A DNA stretch of 64,000 nt from Dicyema japonicum (GCA_011109175.1 RDEW01000002.1:568224-632223); one strand, 5' to 3'. Positions 21,040 to 31,879 are shown, counted from the first letter of the stretch. Notes: generated from the letters alone by a model not told the origin. Translations and numbers: made by a program.

Positions 21040-21185
21040 TTTTATTTTTAGTTAATTGTTTTATTTAGTAAAGAAAAGAGTAAATGGTCAATATAGCGGC
21101 TGCCCTAACTGCGTGACTATTCCTCTCTCAGAATGGCAGCGAGATTCGCTTAAATAACCAGCAGCGCTCACGAGGGTTTTAGTTA
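21040..21185 (-). mobile_element. LINE ORF2 C-terminal tail
   Basis: On the minus strand NPRERCWLFKRISLPF followed after a stop by ERNSHAVRAAAI, matching the PRETxWxxxRISxxxxRGNxxAI pattern also seen at 6876-7014 and 50470-50670. It directly precedes the left end of the integrase-carrying element. Confidence 0.55.
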
Positions 21186-21203
21186 ATTATTTTAATGAAA
21201 AAT

Positions 21204-23013
21204 ACAGTAAACCCTCATCAATCCCAACAAAAAAAATTTCCATATTAATGAAGGGCGGATTCGAAAATTGTCCATAGGAAATTCTAAATTTTATTATATT
21301 GCCAAAAAGTAAGGCAAATTGGATCCTTATTACAATTTCAATAAACAAAGAGTATAAATTATTAGAATAAAAATGTAAAAAATATTTAAAATCAAAAAAT
21401 TATATTCTATTTAATCAAGTCATAAATCGTTGTTTGTCTATTATTCTTTTTAACACTTCTAATTTCTTTATTATGTCACATGGGCCAAGCGTTACCTATG
21501 GGCAGCCTGTTACATTAACCTTGAACCAAGATTAACTTCAATTAATTTTATAAATGATTTATTAACCCAAAAAATTAAATTTAAGTAACTTTTTTAGTCT
21601 ACTCATTAATACAGTCGATATTTCTCCTTTCGAATTTTTTATCTATCAAATTAAACTATTTAAAACTACCTCCACGCGATTATTCGATAAAATATTAATT
21701 ATTTCTGCAACTGGATAATACTGAGACTCAAAACTTATCCAGTCGCAATGAGGGATTTGTTCCAAAGTCCTTTTTAGCCCGAACCTATTTATTAATGTTT
21801 TTGATTCATACTTTATCTCCCATGTTAAAAGTATATTTACTATTATGAACATTCATTTTCCTGTTCATAGCTTTGTAATAATTCGAATTTTCTTCAATCG
21901 AATTAATTTCGAAATTGATTCTCTTCGCATTCGGACACAAATTATCTGACTGGGAATTATCTAGATATAAATTTTTAAATCAAACTACGTGAATTTTCAA
22001 TAGATTCTGGAGTCGAACAATTAACCAAATCGTCAATTTGTTCTGGAATCGCACACTTATCACTTAAATTATTTAAGTCCTTGTGCTCGTGAATTGTTAG
22101 GCCTTCCGTGAATTTGCTTAATGTTAAAATCTTCGCAAAGTTTTGTTATTTCTGATTTTTTAAATTCAGAACCATGTCCGACTGAAGAAATTTACATGGC
22201 CATTCAGGCGGAACGAAGATCTAAGTTTTCACATACTCCTTTACTAGAATTATTATAGAGTGGTCGTACAAAAGCGAATCTATAAATTAAAAAAAAACCA
22301 ACATACTATATATGTCAATGACCGCTAAAATTCATTTGAAATTTTCATTTAATGTTGAAAATTTTTTCAGGTCTATTAGATCTACCTGAAGACGTTCATT
22401 TGGAGAAGAAGCAAATACATGGTGTCTCCAATCTACAATTATAAAAAATCACGAACTTTTAAAGGACGCGAAAATTTACAGACCAATAATTTCGAATGAC
22501 TTTTCTGATAATCTCATTCTTTACAGTGAAGTATCTTTGTCTACATTCTACTCAATTTTATTTACTCCTTCGTGTGAAAACTCGTCAACAATTTCGCAAC
22601 ATGCTCCATTTCGGTTTATTATCCAGGGATATGACTAACTTGGAATCAGTTGATTTAAGATACAGTCTAAAAATTATTGCAATTTACAATACCTGTTATT
22701 GATAATAGAAAAATTCTCTATCTTCTTTACAAGCCTATATTTTCGGGTGCCTCGGAAGATTTTCGGGAAATTTATCATGCAAAGCATTTTTTAAAGTTTG
22801 ATATTCAACGCAATCTTTCACAAAACCCTTGTAAGAAGCCATTGCAACAAAATAAATCTTCCATGCTATAAATCACGCTAGAAATTTAAGTTTGGCGCTA
22901 TAAAAATAAAATCTTTATAATCATAACATTTATGAATAAAAAACTAATTTAACAGGATTAAATCACGATATAAATCGGATATATAAATTAAATGTCGGAT
23001 AATCTAATGAGGG
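21204..23013 (-). mobile_element. Element with TIR-like ends and a retroviral-type integrase
   Basis: The left end ACAGTAAACCCTCATCAATC (from 21204) and the complement of the right end (TTGAGTCCCTCATTAGATTA, ending about 23013) share CCCTCAT and flanking bases. Inside, on the minus strand, lies a decayed integrase of the KRBA2/GIN-like group (21610-22430) and upstream text (MASYKGFVKDCVEYQTLKNA) that may be its N-terminus. No reverse transcriptase or LTR is seen. Ends are by eye, and the terminal repeats could belong to a pogo-type host element with the integrase inserted. Confidence 0.55.
21610..22430 (-). pseudogene. Broken retroviral-type integrase (rve fold)
   Basis: Minus-strand segments in order: NERLQVDLIDLKKFSTLNEN (first catalytic Asp in QVDLID), ILAVIDIYSM (second strand), SVGHGSEFKKSEITKLCEDF and NIKQIHGRPNNSRAQG (the D-N-G-x-E-F and H-x-R-P-x-x-x-x-x-x-G-x-x-E region; here the D of DNG is not clear), and a C-terminal FNMGDKV / IINILSNNRVEVV barrel. 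Several stops and shifts interrupt it. This layout is typical of integrases of KRBA2-like proteins, Ginger transposons or Ty3/Gypsy elements. Confidence 0.65.
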
Positions 23014-23024
23014 ACTCAATTTCA

Positions 23025-23112
23025 CCTTTGTCGGTCTGGGATTACTTAGTTAGATGAGAACTTTTATTTCTTTCTTTTGACCCAGTGATCCTGGGGTAAT
23101 AATAATAATGTC
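23025..23112 (+). mobile_element. CR1-like LINE 3' terminus
   Basis: GTCGGTCTGGGATTACTTAG ... TTTATTTCTTTC ... GACCCAGTGATCCTGGGGTAATAATAATAAT. The same terminus closes the LINE at 34978 and the fragment at 45340 (both minus). A solo 3' end. Confidence 0.75.
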
Positions 23113-23654
23113 GATAATCAAAGACCTTTTCAAGGTCGAAAAAATGTAACAGGCTGCCCATGCGTTACGCGCCGCCCATGTGACATATTATATTTAAATT
23201 TTTCAATGTTCCAATTCTATCATTTCTGAATTTTGTACTTTCTTCTATAATGTTTACTGTATTTAATAATTGTATTAGTCAAAATTTTCAATCGTTCTCT
23301 TCACTTTCAATATCAATAATTTCTTCGTCGATATATAATAATAAAAAGGTACCTATTTCGTTCTCGTCAAACTTTTAAAAATGCATCGGGATCACGTGAT
23401 AATTAGTTTTGTTTTACCGTGGTCTGGGTTAAATAATAAAAAATAAAAACTTTTAGTTTAAGATTAAATCTAAATTTAAATCTGGGTAGTCAAGCTTTAA
23501 TAAATTCAATATCATTGATTCCAAGTTTTTCGTCAAATACGAAGATTGTTTGTCACTCGGAATATAGAAAAACTCCATAAATATAGCAGCGAGGCGTTAT
23601 TTCGATTATGAGATACCAACTAAACCATCATTTAAAAATTAATATAATTAATTT

Positions 23655-23745
23655 TCCTCGTTCGCAATCCACAACAGCAGGCTTCCTCAACTGCATTTGT
23701 TTAATTGTTAAAAAAAATTTTTTTTTTTTAAAAAAAAATTAATTT
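23655..23745 (+). mobile_element. LINE 3' terminus
   Basis: CTCGTTCGCAATCCACAACAGCAGGCTTCCTCAACTGCATTTG followed by A/T runs, about 90% identical to the minus strand of 16580-16627. A short 5'-truncated copy ending just before the DnaJ gene. Confidence 0.7.
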
Positions 23746-23804
23746 TATTAATATTAAATTTTATAAAAATAAATTTCAAAAATACGTATGAAAATTATAT
23801 TCTT

Positions 23805-24277
23805 ATGGGTCGTGATGAATTTTATCAATTCTAATTATTATAGCATTTTGGTGTAGAAAAAAGAAGCCAAAAATGATCAAATCAAAGTCAGCATTCCGTA
23901 AGCTAGCATTAAAAAAGCATCCGATAAAGTGAGTGCTGAAAATAGAAAAAAGGCCGAGGATGAGTTTAGCGAAATAGCAGAAGGTACATAATATTATCTC
24001 AATGCAGCCTACGAAGTTTTGTCGAATCCAGAGAAGAGACGAATGTATGATATTCACGGGCAGACTGACTTTGTTAATAATTCTCCCTTCTATTCATCTC
24101 CGTTTGATGATGTTTTCAGTTCATTCTTTGATGATTCATTTTTCGGTGATATGTTCAACAGCCATCATCACTCTTATGCTCGTATTCTCGGATTTAATTA
24201 TAGATAATCAGGATAATTGTCGTACGGAGACTATAAGAGTAGGCAACACCGTCACAAGTACTACTATATGCTCTTAA
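23805..24277 (+). pseudogene. DnaJ-domain (HSP40) gene with frame breaks
   Basis: J domain parts: MGRDEFYQ, KKEAKNDQIK, SAFRKLALKKHP, AENRKKAEDEFSEIAE and AYEVLSNPEKRRMYDIHGQT. HSP40s stimulate Hsp70 ATPase through the HPD loop; here the sequence reads CAT-CCG-AT, one base short of HPD. A 24-nt intron (23984-24007) and a 22-nt intron (24182-24203) are intact. After the J domain comes a short F/D/S-rich segment (SSPFDDVFSSFFDDSFFGDM) and a C-terminus ETIRVGNTVTSTTICS, as in small DNAJB6-like proteins. Three one-base breaks (near 23845, 23890 and 23932) and a missing donor after FYQ show decay or sequence error. Confidence 0.78.
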
Positions 24278-24299
24278 TTATTATTGAGTGATAAATTAT

Positions 24300-24935
24300 A
24301 GTATATTTTCTTGATTTTTATCTATTATTTATTTTAAACTTTTGTAAGCATGGGTTTTTTTTATTCACTGTACTATTTTTCTTAGTATCCAAATGGATTT
24401 TCTAAGAAAAAATCCTCATGGGGAAGGAGGGGAGGGTCTTTTAAGTAATTAGTTTAAACGGAGGTTTACACATCCACTAACCTACCTGGTTGCCTTCCGA
24501 CAAGCTTAATCAAGGCGGACGGCAACTTATGAAATATAATGAAATTTGGTTATTTTAAAAAACAGTGGTATAAACGTGTAAAGTGATTCACATAGGAGCG
24601 AGAACCGAGCGTTATAACTTTTCTTCTATATCTTTCCCATCTTAGAGACGTATGTGAATCCTTCACAAATTGCCTAATTGCTACCGACAAAAATTTATTT
24701 CCACATGGGTTTTTCACGAATTGTAGCATTATCTGTTCGAAAGCTCTGGAGGATTAAGTTGATATGTTCCGGCAAAAAGAAGAGTTGGATCGCTGAAAAA
24801 AATATGATCTTATTCAAAAATACTGTTTCATGACGAATTCAAGGCAGAATAAGAAATTGTTGATTGAGAGTGTCAACTTCAAACAAGAAATGGTTGTTAA
24901 TTATGTGATTCTAACTCAATTGAACGGTGAGCTGC
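24300..24935. other. No recognisable gene
   Basis: AT-rich sequence downstream of the DnaJ locus; a short plus frame at 24830-25030 runs into a LINE fragment. Nothing else supported. Confidence 0.35.
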
Positions 24936-24939
24936 ATGA

Positions 24940-25220
24940 TAAGAATTATCTAATATGGTGTGTATTACTTTCAAGCTGTTCTGCATCGAAAATTGGTTCT
25001 CACCCGGTCTTGATGAGCGTGAAAAAACAGTAGTACATCGAGCCACGTTTCTCAAATGCATGCTGCTCTTGGGGACCTCCATATCTTGAAAAATATGAGG
25101 AAGATCAAGAAAATGTAAAGAGGGCTTTCAGATTAACGGAACCTTGGATTTTGGAGATCTCAGACCGACGCCGCTGGATGATCTTATGAGACTAGATTCT
25201 ATATTATGGGGATACGGCCA
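24940..25220 (+). mobile_element. LINE RT C-terminal fragment
   Basis: Homologous to 19750-19985: TACATCGAGCCACGTTTCTC, then GGACCTCCATATCTTG, AAAATATGAGGAAGAT and GAGACTAGATTCTA words occur in the same order. The reading frame is broken. Confidence 0.55.
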
Positions 25221-25419
25221 CGTAAAATAAGCCATCCTGTACTATGAGGTCGCTGTTGGAATGCATCCTGATCACGTGATAATTAGTTTGGTTTTACCTT
25301 GGTCTTGGACTGTTAAATGAACAAAATAATTCTAATATTCTTCGTTCTACAATGCCTAAATCTATGAATTTTCCATTTACAATTTACCCTCCTATTTCTA
25401 CAGATATGTGTCTAACTTT

Positions 25420-26470
25420 ATCATTAAATATTTTAAATAAATAATTAGGCTCGATCGCCGCTTTTAATATTCTTGTGGATGGCAATCGGCCCTGAAGGCA
25501 ATAGTGTCATTTAGAGTGTCATTTCCCGAACTCCGCCTTGTCTGCCGCGTCTCAAGGTGAGTATTTCGCCGTCAGAAAAGGTTTGCACACATATGGCGTC
25601 CCAAAAGAGTGATTTACCATGAGAGTGTGATAATAATGACATCCCATCTAGCCTCTTCCCATTGTCTCTGTCCAAGCCTAAAATTCCAGTTGAATCGGAA
25701 ACACTGCACTCTTAGGCCCGATAATCTTTTTGGTAAAGATGACCATTCTATTGGGATTAAAAATCCTGCTCCTGTTGCAGGTGTGTAAGCGAACGTTCCT
25801 TTATGAGTGGAAAATTGGGAATTGAATAGTTTTCTTACTGGGAAACTTTCGGGAAAGCTAACATCTACGGTTTGTAAAAAGGGAGTCAAATTACCATTAG
25901 TGAAAGTCGTAATGTCTGACAGACGAGAAGCTCAGCTCAATCTCTTGTTAGATTGGGGGTAAATATTGGTATTTCTGTCATAAGTGCCGAGTGGTATAGG
26001 AAACCAGATATCTAATGTTACAGATGACAAAATTTCAGACACATAACTCGTCTGTGTAAAGGTCGAGCTAAGTAATTGCTGTGTTCAGGTCCCCACTCTA
26101 AGGAAGAATGTAAAGTTTGTGTGACTGAAGTAAAAAGATGTGTGAACTGTGGTTCTATAGATCATTTAGCTAATAATTGAAATTTCTCAGTGGCAATCGA
26201 AGCCAGAAGACGTAAGAAAACAAAATATTTATGAAAAATGATTAAAAACTGTCCCTGAAAAGGAGAATTACAAAAATGGTGAAATAAGTCCCGGTCAGAA
26301 TGTACTGTCTGGTAGTGGAAAAAGTTGATGGAGAAATGGTTAAAATTAGCATACAGACAAGTGGGTTAATGAGTAGTGCGTCTGATTATATTGTTAATAG
26401 TGATAGAATTTCTTGTGTTAATGTCTGTAGTCGGTTGGAGGAAAGAATGATGAATTGTGTCAAAAACAAG
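25420..26470 (+). mobile_element. LINE ORF1-like fragment, copy A
   Basis: Shares order and sequence with 42870-43690. Between 26010 and 26185 three frames together show zinc-knuckle-like clusters (CYRCQNFRHITRLCKGRA, CSGPHSKEECKVC, CVNCGSIDHLANN), a gag-like RNA-binding signature of LINE ORF1 proteins. Frame shifts separate the knuckles. Copy A has an extra ~200 bp at 25460-25680 relative to copy B. Confidence 0.5.
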
Positions 26471-26759
26471 AAAGATACCAGTTTATTCTTGGTCTGGTGA
26501 TGTTCTTAAAATAAGAAATTATCCATTTGTTAAGTCTGAATCAACCAAGATCAACATGGCTAATGAAAGCAGGCTTAAAGCTGATTGTTCTTATCAGCAA
26601 AGTATGTATGAATGTCCTATTAATTAATGTAACAAAAATGAAGAAAACGGGAATAATAAATATTCTTGGTTATAGTTCTGTTGACACTCCATATGAAATT
26701 GGGGGTAGATTGGAAATATTTATTATGCCGAAAAATCTGTTATTTTTGTGATTTAAAAT

Positions 26760-27440
26760 ACATGGAAGATGATATAATGAGTGATCATCTTCCTCAAAAA
26801 TAGAGTTAACGGGCATGAATGTTCTTATGCATGAGTTGTTTAAACTGTGCTAATCCTGATGGGGGTTCCTGTTTATCAATAGCGAACTTGTAAAAAATAG
26901 GAAAAACTCATATCGTGTCCTATAAACAATTACCAATTGTCGAAAAACCTCGCCAGCTAACCACCTACACTCGGAATTCAAAAATTCCATGCCTACTTTC
27001 CTCCTACGGTTTGTCATGAAATTTTTGATTAATGCCTACTTTCCTCCTACGGTTTGTCATGAAATCTTTGATTAATCTTAATAAAATTGGGTTTCTTCCC
27101 ATATCTTAAGAGGGATTCAAGATATTATCCGACTTCCTGCCAAGGGGATGTCATGGATACTGCCATTTAAGATTATGTCAAGTGATCGACGCAAAGTTTA
27201 GTGTTTTCCATAAAAGCAACATAGGCGTCCGTTTCGGGTATCGCAATAAGAATCTGAAACATCGGTTCTGTTTGACCTCAAATTTGATCTGCACCAATAG
27301 CGAGAGTGGCAAGAGCGGAGCGAAAGTGGAAAGATTAAAAATATTAACATTTTATCACTTAAACATTCGCACCTGTTTTTAAAAATATTAAAATATTTAT
27401 TTTTTATAAATCTATTAAATAATTCAAATTTGCTATCACC
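26760..27440. other. No gene; holds a short tandem duplication
   Basis: No supported coding. A 43-bp unit is repeated at 26993-27077 (listed separately). Frames around 27182-27382 look like chance. Confidence 0.4.
26993..27077. repeat. 43-bp tandem duplication
   Basis: CCTACTTTCCTCCTACGGTT...GATTAATG occurs twice head to tail with one substitution. Confidence 0.9.
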
Positions 27441-27450
27441 ATAAACAACA

Positions 27451-28731
27451 ATGCTAAAGGACTCAATCATTTCACTTGTTGGGATTATTACAACTCCTTT
27501 GATTGTCTTTTATTTAAATGTTAACTGTACTATGGTTATCATTTCTTATTAATTGTAGACTGATTGCTCCATTATACCTTCATATTCCCAATTTATTGCT
27601 TATTTTAATGAGATGCTGAAAATTAAAGGATTCTTAATTTATTGGGTGTGGTTTTCATTCCAGGCAATTCTCAGTCTTCTTCCTGTTGGACCCACGTGTT
27701 ATGGTCTTCTACTCGCCGACAAATCTCGTCTCTCATACAGGTGTAATGGTGAGTTTTGAATCATCAATCAGGGTTGTACTCTTTGGGGATTACTTTAATG
27801 TTGTTTTGTGCACTTGAACTGGCCGACTTTCCCTTTGAAGTTGTCCTCGCTTACTTTCCGTCCGTTTTGTTTGCAAGTTTTGTTACCTCTTTCGGCATTT
27901 CTTTGCTCTGCTGTCTCAAAAATTCTACTAAGAAAGATTTCTTTACTGGATTTTGGGAGGGTGTTGTTCTCAATCCCCGAATTAATCAGTTTGATGTCAA
28001 ATTCTTCTGCGAATTAAGACCGGGACTCATAGGTTGGTTGGTCCTCGACCTCATCTTTGTTCACGTGTCGTGGAATTCGTCCTTAAATATTCCATTAATC
28101 ATGATCACTTTATTCACATGCTGTACGTTACAGATTCACTGTTTTTTGAGGTATCATTTTTTTCTAAATTTAGTCACGTGTTTTGACCACAATGGACATC
28201 ACTACAGAGAACTTTGGGTTCATGCTTGCTTTTGGTGACCTCACATGGGTGCCCTTTACATACACGATCTCTGCTCGATACGCCCTGGAGCATCCAGTGA
28301 GCATATCTACTGCAGGAATGATTACAAGTGTTGTTCTCACTTTGATCGGCTATGTCATATTTCGAATGTCCAATTCACAGAAGCACACATTTCCGTACTG
28401 ATAGAAAGAGGATGAAGACAGTGAGGGTTATTGAGACTTTCATTCCTGGGAAAGAGATCATGATTTCTGGATGGTGGGGGATGTGTCGTCATCCCAACTA
28501 TTTGGGTGATTTGATTATGGCTTACACGTGGTCTTCTGTAACTGGTTTGAATTGATAATATTTGTAGGGTTTGATTGTGTTCTTCCTTACTTTTATCCTC
28601 TCTTTTTAACTGTTCTGCTGATCCACCGCTTCAAACGTGATGAAAATAATTGCAGACAAAAATATGGTGACAAAGTATGGGATTATTACTGTTGGATTGT
28701 CCCCCACAGAATTGTTCCTTTTATTTACTAG
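27451..28731 (+). CDS. TM7SF2-like: Delta14-sterol reductase / LBR-type membrane protein
   Basis: ERG24/LBR family, which reduces the C14 double bond of sterol intermediates with NADPH in the ER or nuclear membrane. Five exons with introns of 24, 23, 23 and 23 nt (27535-27558, 27749-27771, 28151-28173, 28545-28567). Family motifs: [85 protein letters not shown] and the C-terminus [11 protein letters not shown] with TAG at 28729. There is no Tudor domain, so it resembles TM7SF2 more than full LBR. A four-residue insertion (FWEG) precedes LNPR. Two one-base breaks (near 28065 and 28392, in HTF-RTDR) disrupt the frame; they could be errors or make it a pseudogene. Animal parasites often lack sterol synthesis, which makes decay plausible. 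Confidence 0.85.
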
Positions 28732-28739
28732 TTTATTAT

Positions 28740-28984
28740 TTGTATGTTTTTGTCTATTGGTGTTATAATCTCTCTTTTATATACGTTCAAGTTGATCTTA
28801 AGTTTTGAGCTAGACGCATTTATTCAGTAGCCCCTAATATACCAGAAAGAGAAAAAATACTGGAAAGAGGTTAGTAATTAATTAACGTCTAATCAGGATA
28901 TATCCAGTTCCCACGATCGGAGAAGAAGCGTTCTTTCTGAGCAAAAAGTAAATCCATATCCACCATTGTGGCTAATCGGTTGAA
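28740..28984. other. Intergenic, no feature seen
   Basis: AT-rich 3' flank of the sterol reductase gene. No AATAAA directly after the stop. Confidence 0.4.
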
Positions 28985-29835
28985 AAAATAATGAAGGGGG
29001 TTTCAGATCATTTCTCAACTAGAACAACTAGTTATCCTCAATGACAAAAAATCACACACTTGGACAGCTATCAGAGCCAGAAACTCCAATACATCTCCAA
29101 ACCTCACTTTATGTTCTCCATCGCTATCTTCGGCGATATCATGGAAAGTTATATATAAGCTTAGCTCTGACCACAATTCAATTATTCAAGTCAGCCGAAC
29201 TACTCTCGCCTACTGGATGTCTCAGATCAATCTCTAATGATCATCTTTACTGGGAATCAAAGATCCTTCCAATTGGAGACCATTTGGAAATGAGAGCACT
29301 GCAGATCCTCCCCTAAGCCTACAACCCAGATCATCCTTGTCACTCTCTATTCAAACCATAAAACAAAAGAAAAACCAGTAACCTGTCTCGAATGCTATCA
29401 TACATCCCTATAGCCGCAATTACCGGAATCGTCTGAAACAAATACACGATTTTGTATATACTAAAACCATCTTGATGAGTCGATAACAACAAAATATTAA
29501 ACCGGCCACCTCCTCCAATGGACCAATCAGAATCTTCTCTTCTGAGAGACATCAGGGTAAACCTGGCTCGTCTACGATGTGGGCACCACACATCTCTACC
29601 GACGAACGAATTCCTCTGTCCCTTATGCAACCTCTATGAGAGAGATAGATAGGAGACAACAAATCAGCTATTAAATATCATAAAAAAGCAAAATGTTCGT
29701 CTACAATGCCAAAACTGACCGATCTATGGGAGCGACCGGAATATACTGCGTCTCATTTAATAGCTGCTGGCCTCCTACAAGTTATTGAAACCGGGGTTAC
29801 TTAACTGACTAAATAAAGCGGAGAACCCAACCAAC
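28985..29835 (+). mobile_element. LINE ORF2 C-terminal fragment
   Basis: Plus frames give GDHLEMRALQILP near 29280 and, later, a zinc-binding end RLRCGHHTSLPTNEFLCPLC (about 29570-29630) followed by a broken ETTNQLL. The T-x-H...C-x-x-C...H pattern is the C-terminal zinc finger common in R1/Jockey/CR1 ORF2 proteins. It closes with CCGGGGTTACTTAACTGACT and TAATAAATTAATTAA. The last 280 bp recur at 43832-44080. Confidence 0.6.
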
Positions 29836-29943
29836 CGTGGTAATAAATTAATTAATTGATGGCGATTTAGATTGTTAATGAGAATCTAATATTTTATAAT
29901 GACTAAATATTAGTTATTTTATTTAAGGAATCTATAAACTTGG

Positions 29944-30243
29944 TTAATTGGTTGAAGTTTTCTGCTAGCTTGTCTCTTCTTCTCTCTTCCTATTAGACTG
30001 GCGTCATGTGATCCACCTGTCTAGGTGTCGCCCAGTGCCAGGCCGGCACCAAAAAGGATCATTTGCTCTCCCTCACTCCACTGGAGGGGTTTCCACAACT
30101 GCATGTAATGGACGTCTTACCTTTTATGCTGATTCCGGATGGACTCTGTTTCTGTAGAAGTGGAAACTGGATACACTTAATTAGTTGTTTACTTTAACTT
30201 CAATCTCGGTGTATCCGGGGTTAATAAATTAAATTAAATTAAT
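29944..30243 (+). mobile_element. LINE 3' UTR insertion inside duplication copy A
   Basis: Absent from copy B, where ATCTATAAACTAATGTTAG is uninterrupted. Here ATCTATAAAC is followed by about 300 bp (TCTTCCTATTAGACTGGCGT ... TCGGTGTATCCGGGGTTAAT, then AATTAAATTAATAAAC) before TGATGTTAG resumes; the repeated ATAAAC is a short target duplication. The 3' UTR is like that at 19990-20160. Confidence 0.75.
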
Positions 30244-30273
30244 AAACTGATGTTAGTAATGTTAGTTTATCAA

Positions 30274-31106
30274 TTAGCAGACGTCGCAACTCTTTCTGCA
30301 TCTGTGCATCCACGAGTTTGAACACTTTTTCCCTTTAACTGATTTACAATAATCTGCATAGTCCTCGCATACTTCAATTTATTTTGCTAATTACCATCAC
30401 AACTTCCACACGTCTTTTTGCATGTCATTAATCTTGCCACGTGGTCAGTGTTGCAGTCAATTTTTCCGCAGTATTCAGCAGTTGCATAATCAGTGCATTC
30501 TAAAATATGCCATTAATCCACCATGGACATCTCCCCCATTATCAGTCCCGGCACAATCGTTACAACTTTTTTTACAGTACTTACGAACACTTTCTACAAT
30601 TTTGCAATGTCCCATTTCTGCCCAATCATGACATGAAGAGTGGTCATCATTACATTCTATATTATAAATACGTTATTTACTTAAATCGTAATCATCGTCG
30701 ATTTTATTTTTCGGCGTTGTATCTTCCTTTATTACATTCTTTTCTTCATCATCCCCTGGCTTTTCATCTTCGTTTACTTCATCGTCATTGTCCTCATCCA
30801 CTTCCAAATCATTTTCATCCTTGCTAACTTCATCGTCTTTGTCATCATCCGCACCCAAATCATCATCCTCTTCTGCTGTCAATGCATCATCTGAATCGTC
30901 ATCCATCTTGTAGTCTGAACTACCTTCTTCACCGCTTTCAAATTCTTCAAAGCCTTCTCCCGGTACATCATCATATTCAGCATCATCTCCAATTCATCAG
31001 GAATACCTTTACAATTTAGTAATAAACCTACTTTTTGCATATCCAACATTGAATAATGCCTAAAATAATAAGTAACAACTACCAGTAATATAAAAGCAGT
31101 AATCAT
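30274..31106 (-). CDS. Secreted protein with acidic linker and three ShKT domains
   Basis: ATG at 31106 gives a hydrophobic signal peptide (MITAFILLALFNVGYA after a 23-nt intron at 31060-31082). A highly acidic Asp/Glu linker follows (30680-30960). Then come three cysteine-rich ShKT modules of six Cys each, separated by introns: module 1 starts CNDDHSSCHDW after intron 30657-30680 (24 nt), module 2 starts ECTDYATAEYC after intron 30500-30521 (22 nt), module 3 starts CEDYADYC after intron 30372-30394 (23 nt) and ends SCDVC with TAA at 30274. ShKT folds occur in cnidarian channel blockers and in many metazoan secreted enzymes and surface proteins. Without an enzyme domain, function is open. One acceptor choice (about 31010) decides whether the acidic exon stays in frame. 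Confidence 0.78.
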
Positions 31107-31594
31107 CAGTACTTCAATAACAAATAATATTATATATCATAAATATACCATATGTTATTCATTGGTTAATTATTAACAAATGGTGTATACAATATGTAAC
31201 AGGTATTACGTCAATCAAAATTTTCTAATATAACTGATATTATACGAAAAATAGCCCATTCTAGTTAAAGGGTACCTATTACTGAAAAGACTAGATCTGA
31301 AGGTCTGACAATAATTCAAACCTAAATAGTGAAATTAACCTAGTCATATCACATCTACTCCAGTTTCTTAACTTTGTGATTTTTTAATAGAAAGTTCTAT
31401 AATTCTAATTTTATCACCTTTGATACATAGATAAAAGGCTAACAATTAGCACTAATTTGTATTTAGTTCCCATGACCACAGATGTATAGAGACAAGTTCT
31501 TCAAGAACTCTAGTTAATCCAGAATCATAAGAAGAATAGAAAACGTTTAGTATTAGCAAGTTGTAAGAACCTATATGAAGAATAGAATGGGTAA

Positions 31595-31878
31595 TAGAAA
31601 ATGATCATTTTGGTGCCATCCATGGAATGAGACATGACACAATAACAGAACGAGAAAAAACAGAGAAGACTTAGAACAAGTAACTAATGAACAATTATTA
31701 ATAATAGAAAATGGGATTAATTTGACATCCTAACTATTAAGTTACCTGATAAGCTCTATAAGACCCAAGCACATTTTTGTGATTTACAATTACTAAAATC
31801 GAAAAATGGGATTAATTTGAATTATAGTCAAGGTCTGTTATTGAGAACGCATTCCTTCTAACTATTTGCATGAAACTA
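31595..31878. other. No recognisable feature
   Basis: AT-rich sequence with purine-rich runs (AGAACGAGAAAAAACAGAGA). No coding or repeat supported. Confidence 0.35.
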
Positions 31879-31879
31879 C

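Larger units (their letters stand above)
29556..31590. repeat. Segmental duplication, copy A
   Basis: Matches 43832-46150 in the same orientation across a LINE tail, the ShKT gene and its upstream flank. Copy A has an extra LINE 3' insert (29944-30240). Copy B has about 650 bp extra between 45160 and 45940 and a deletion in the acidic exon. Confidence 0.85.

Noticed and set aside
30422-30827. Plus-strand frames of 69 and 106 codons
   Set aside because: Antisense to the ShKT exons; His/Pro/Ser-rich text is the complement of the acidic and cysteine codons.
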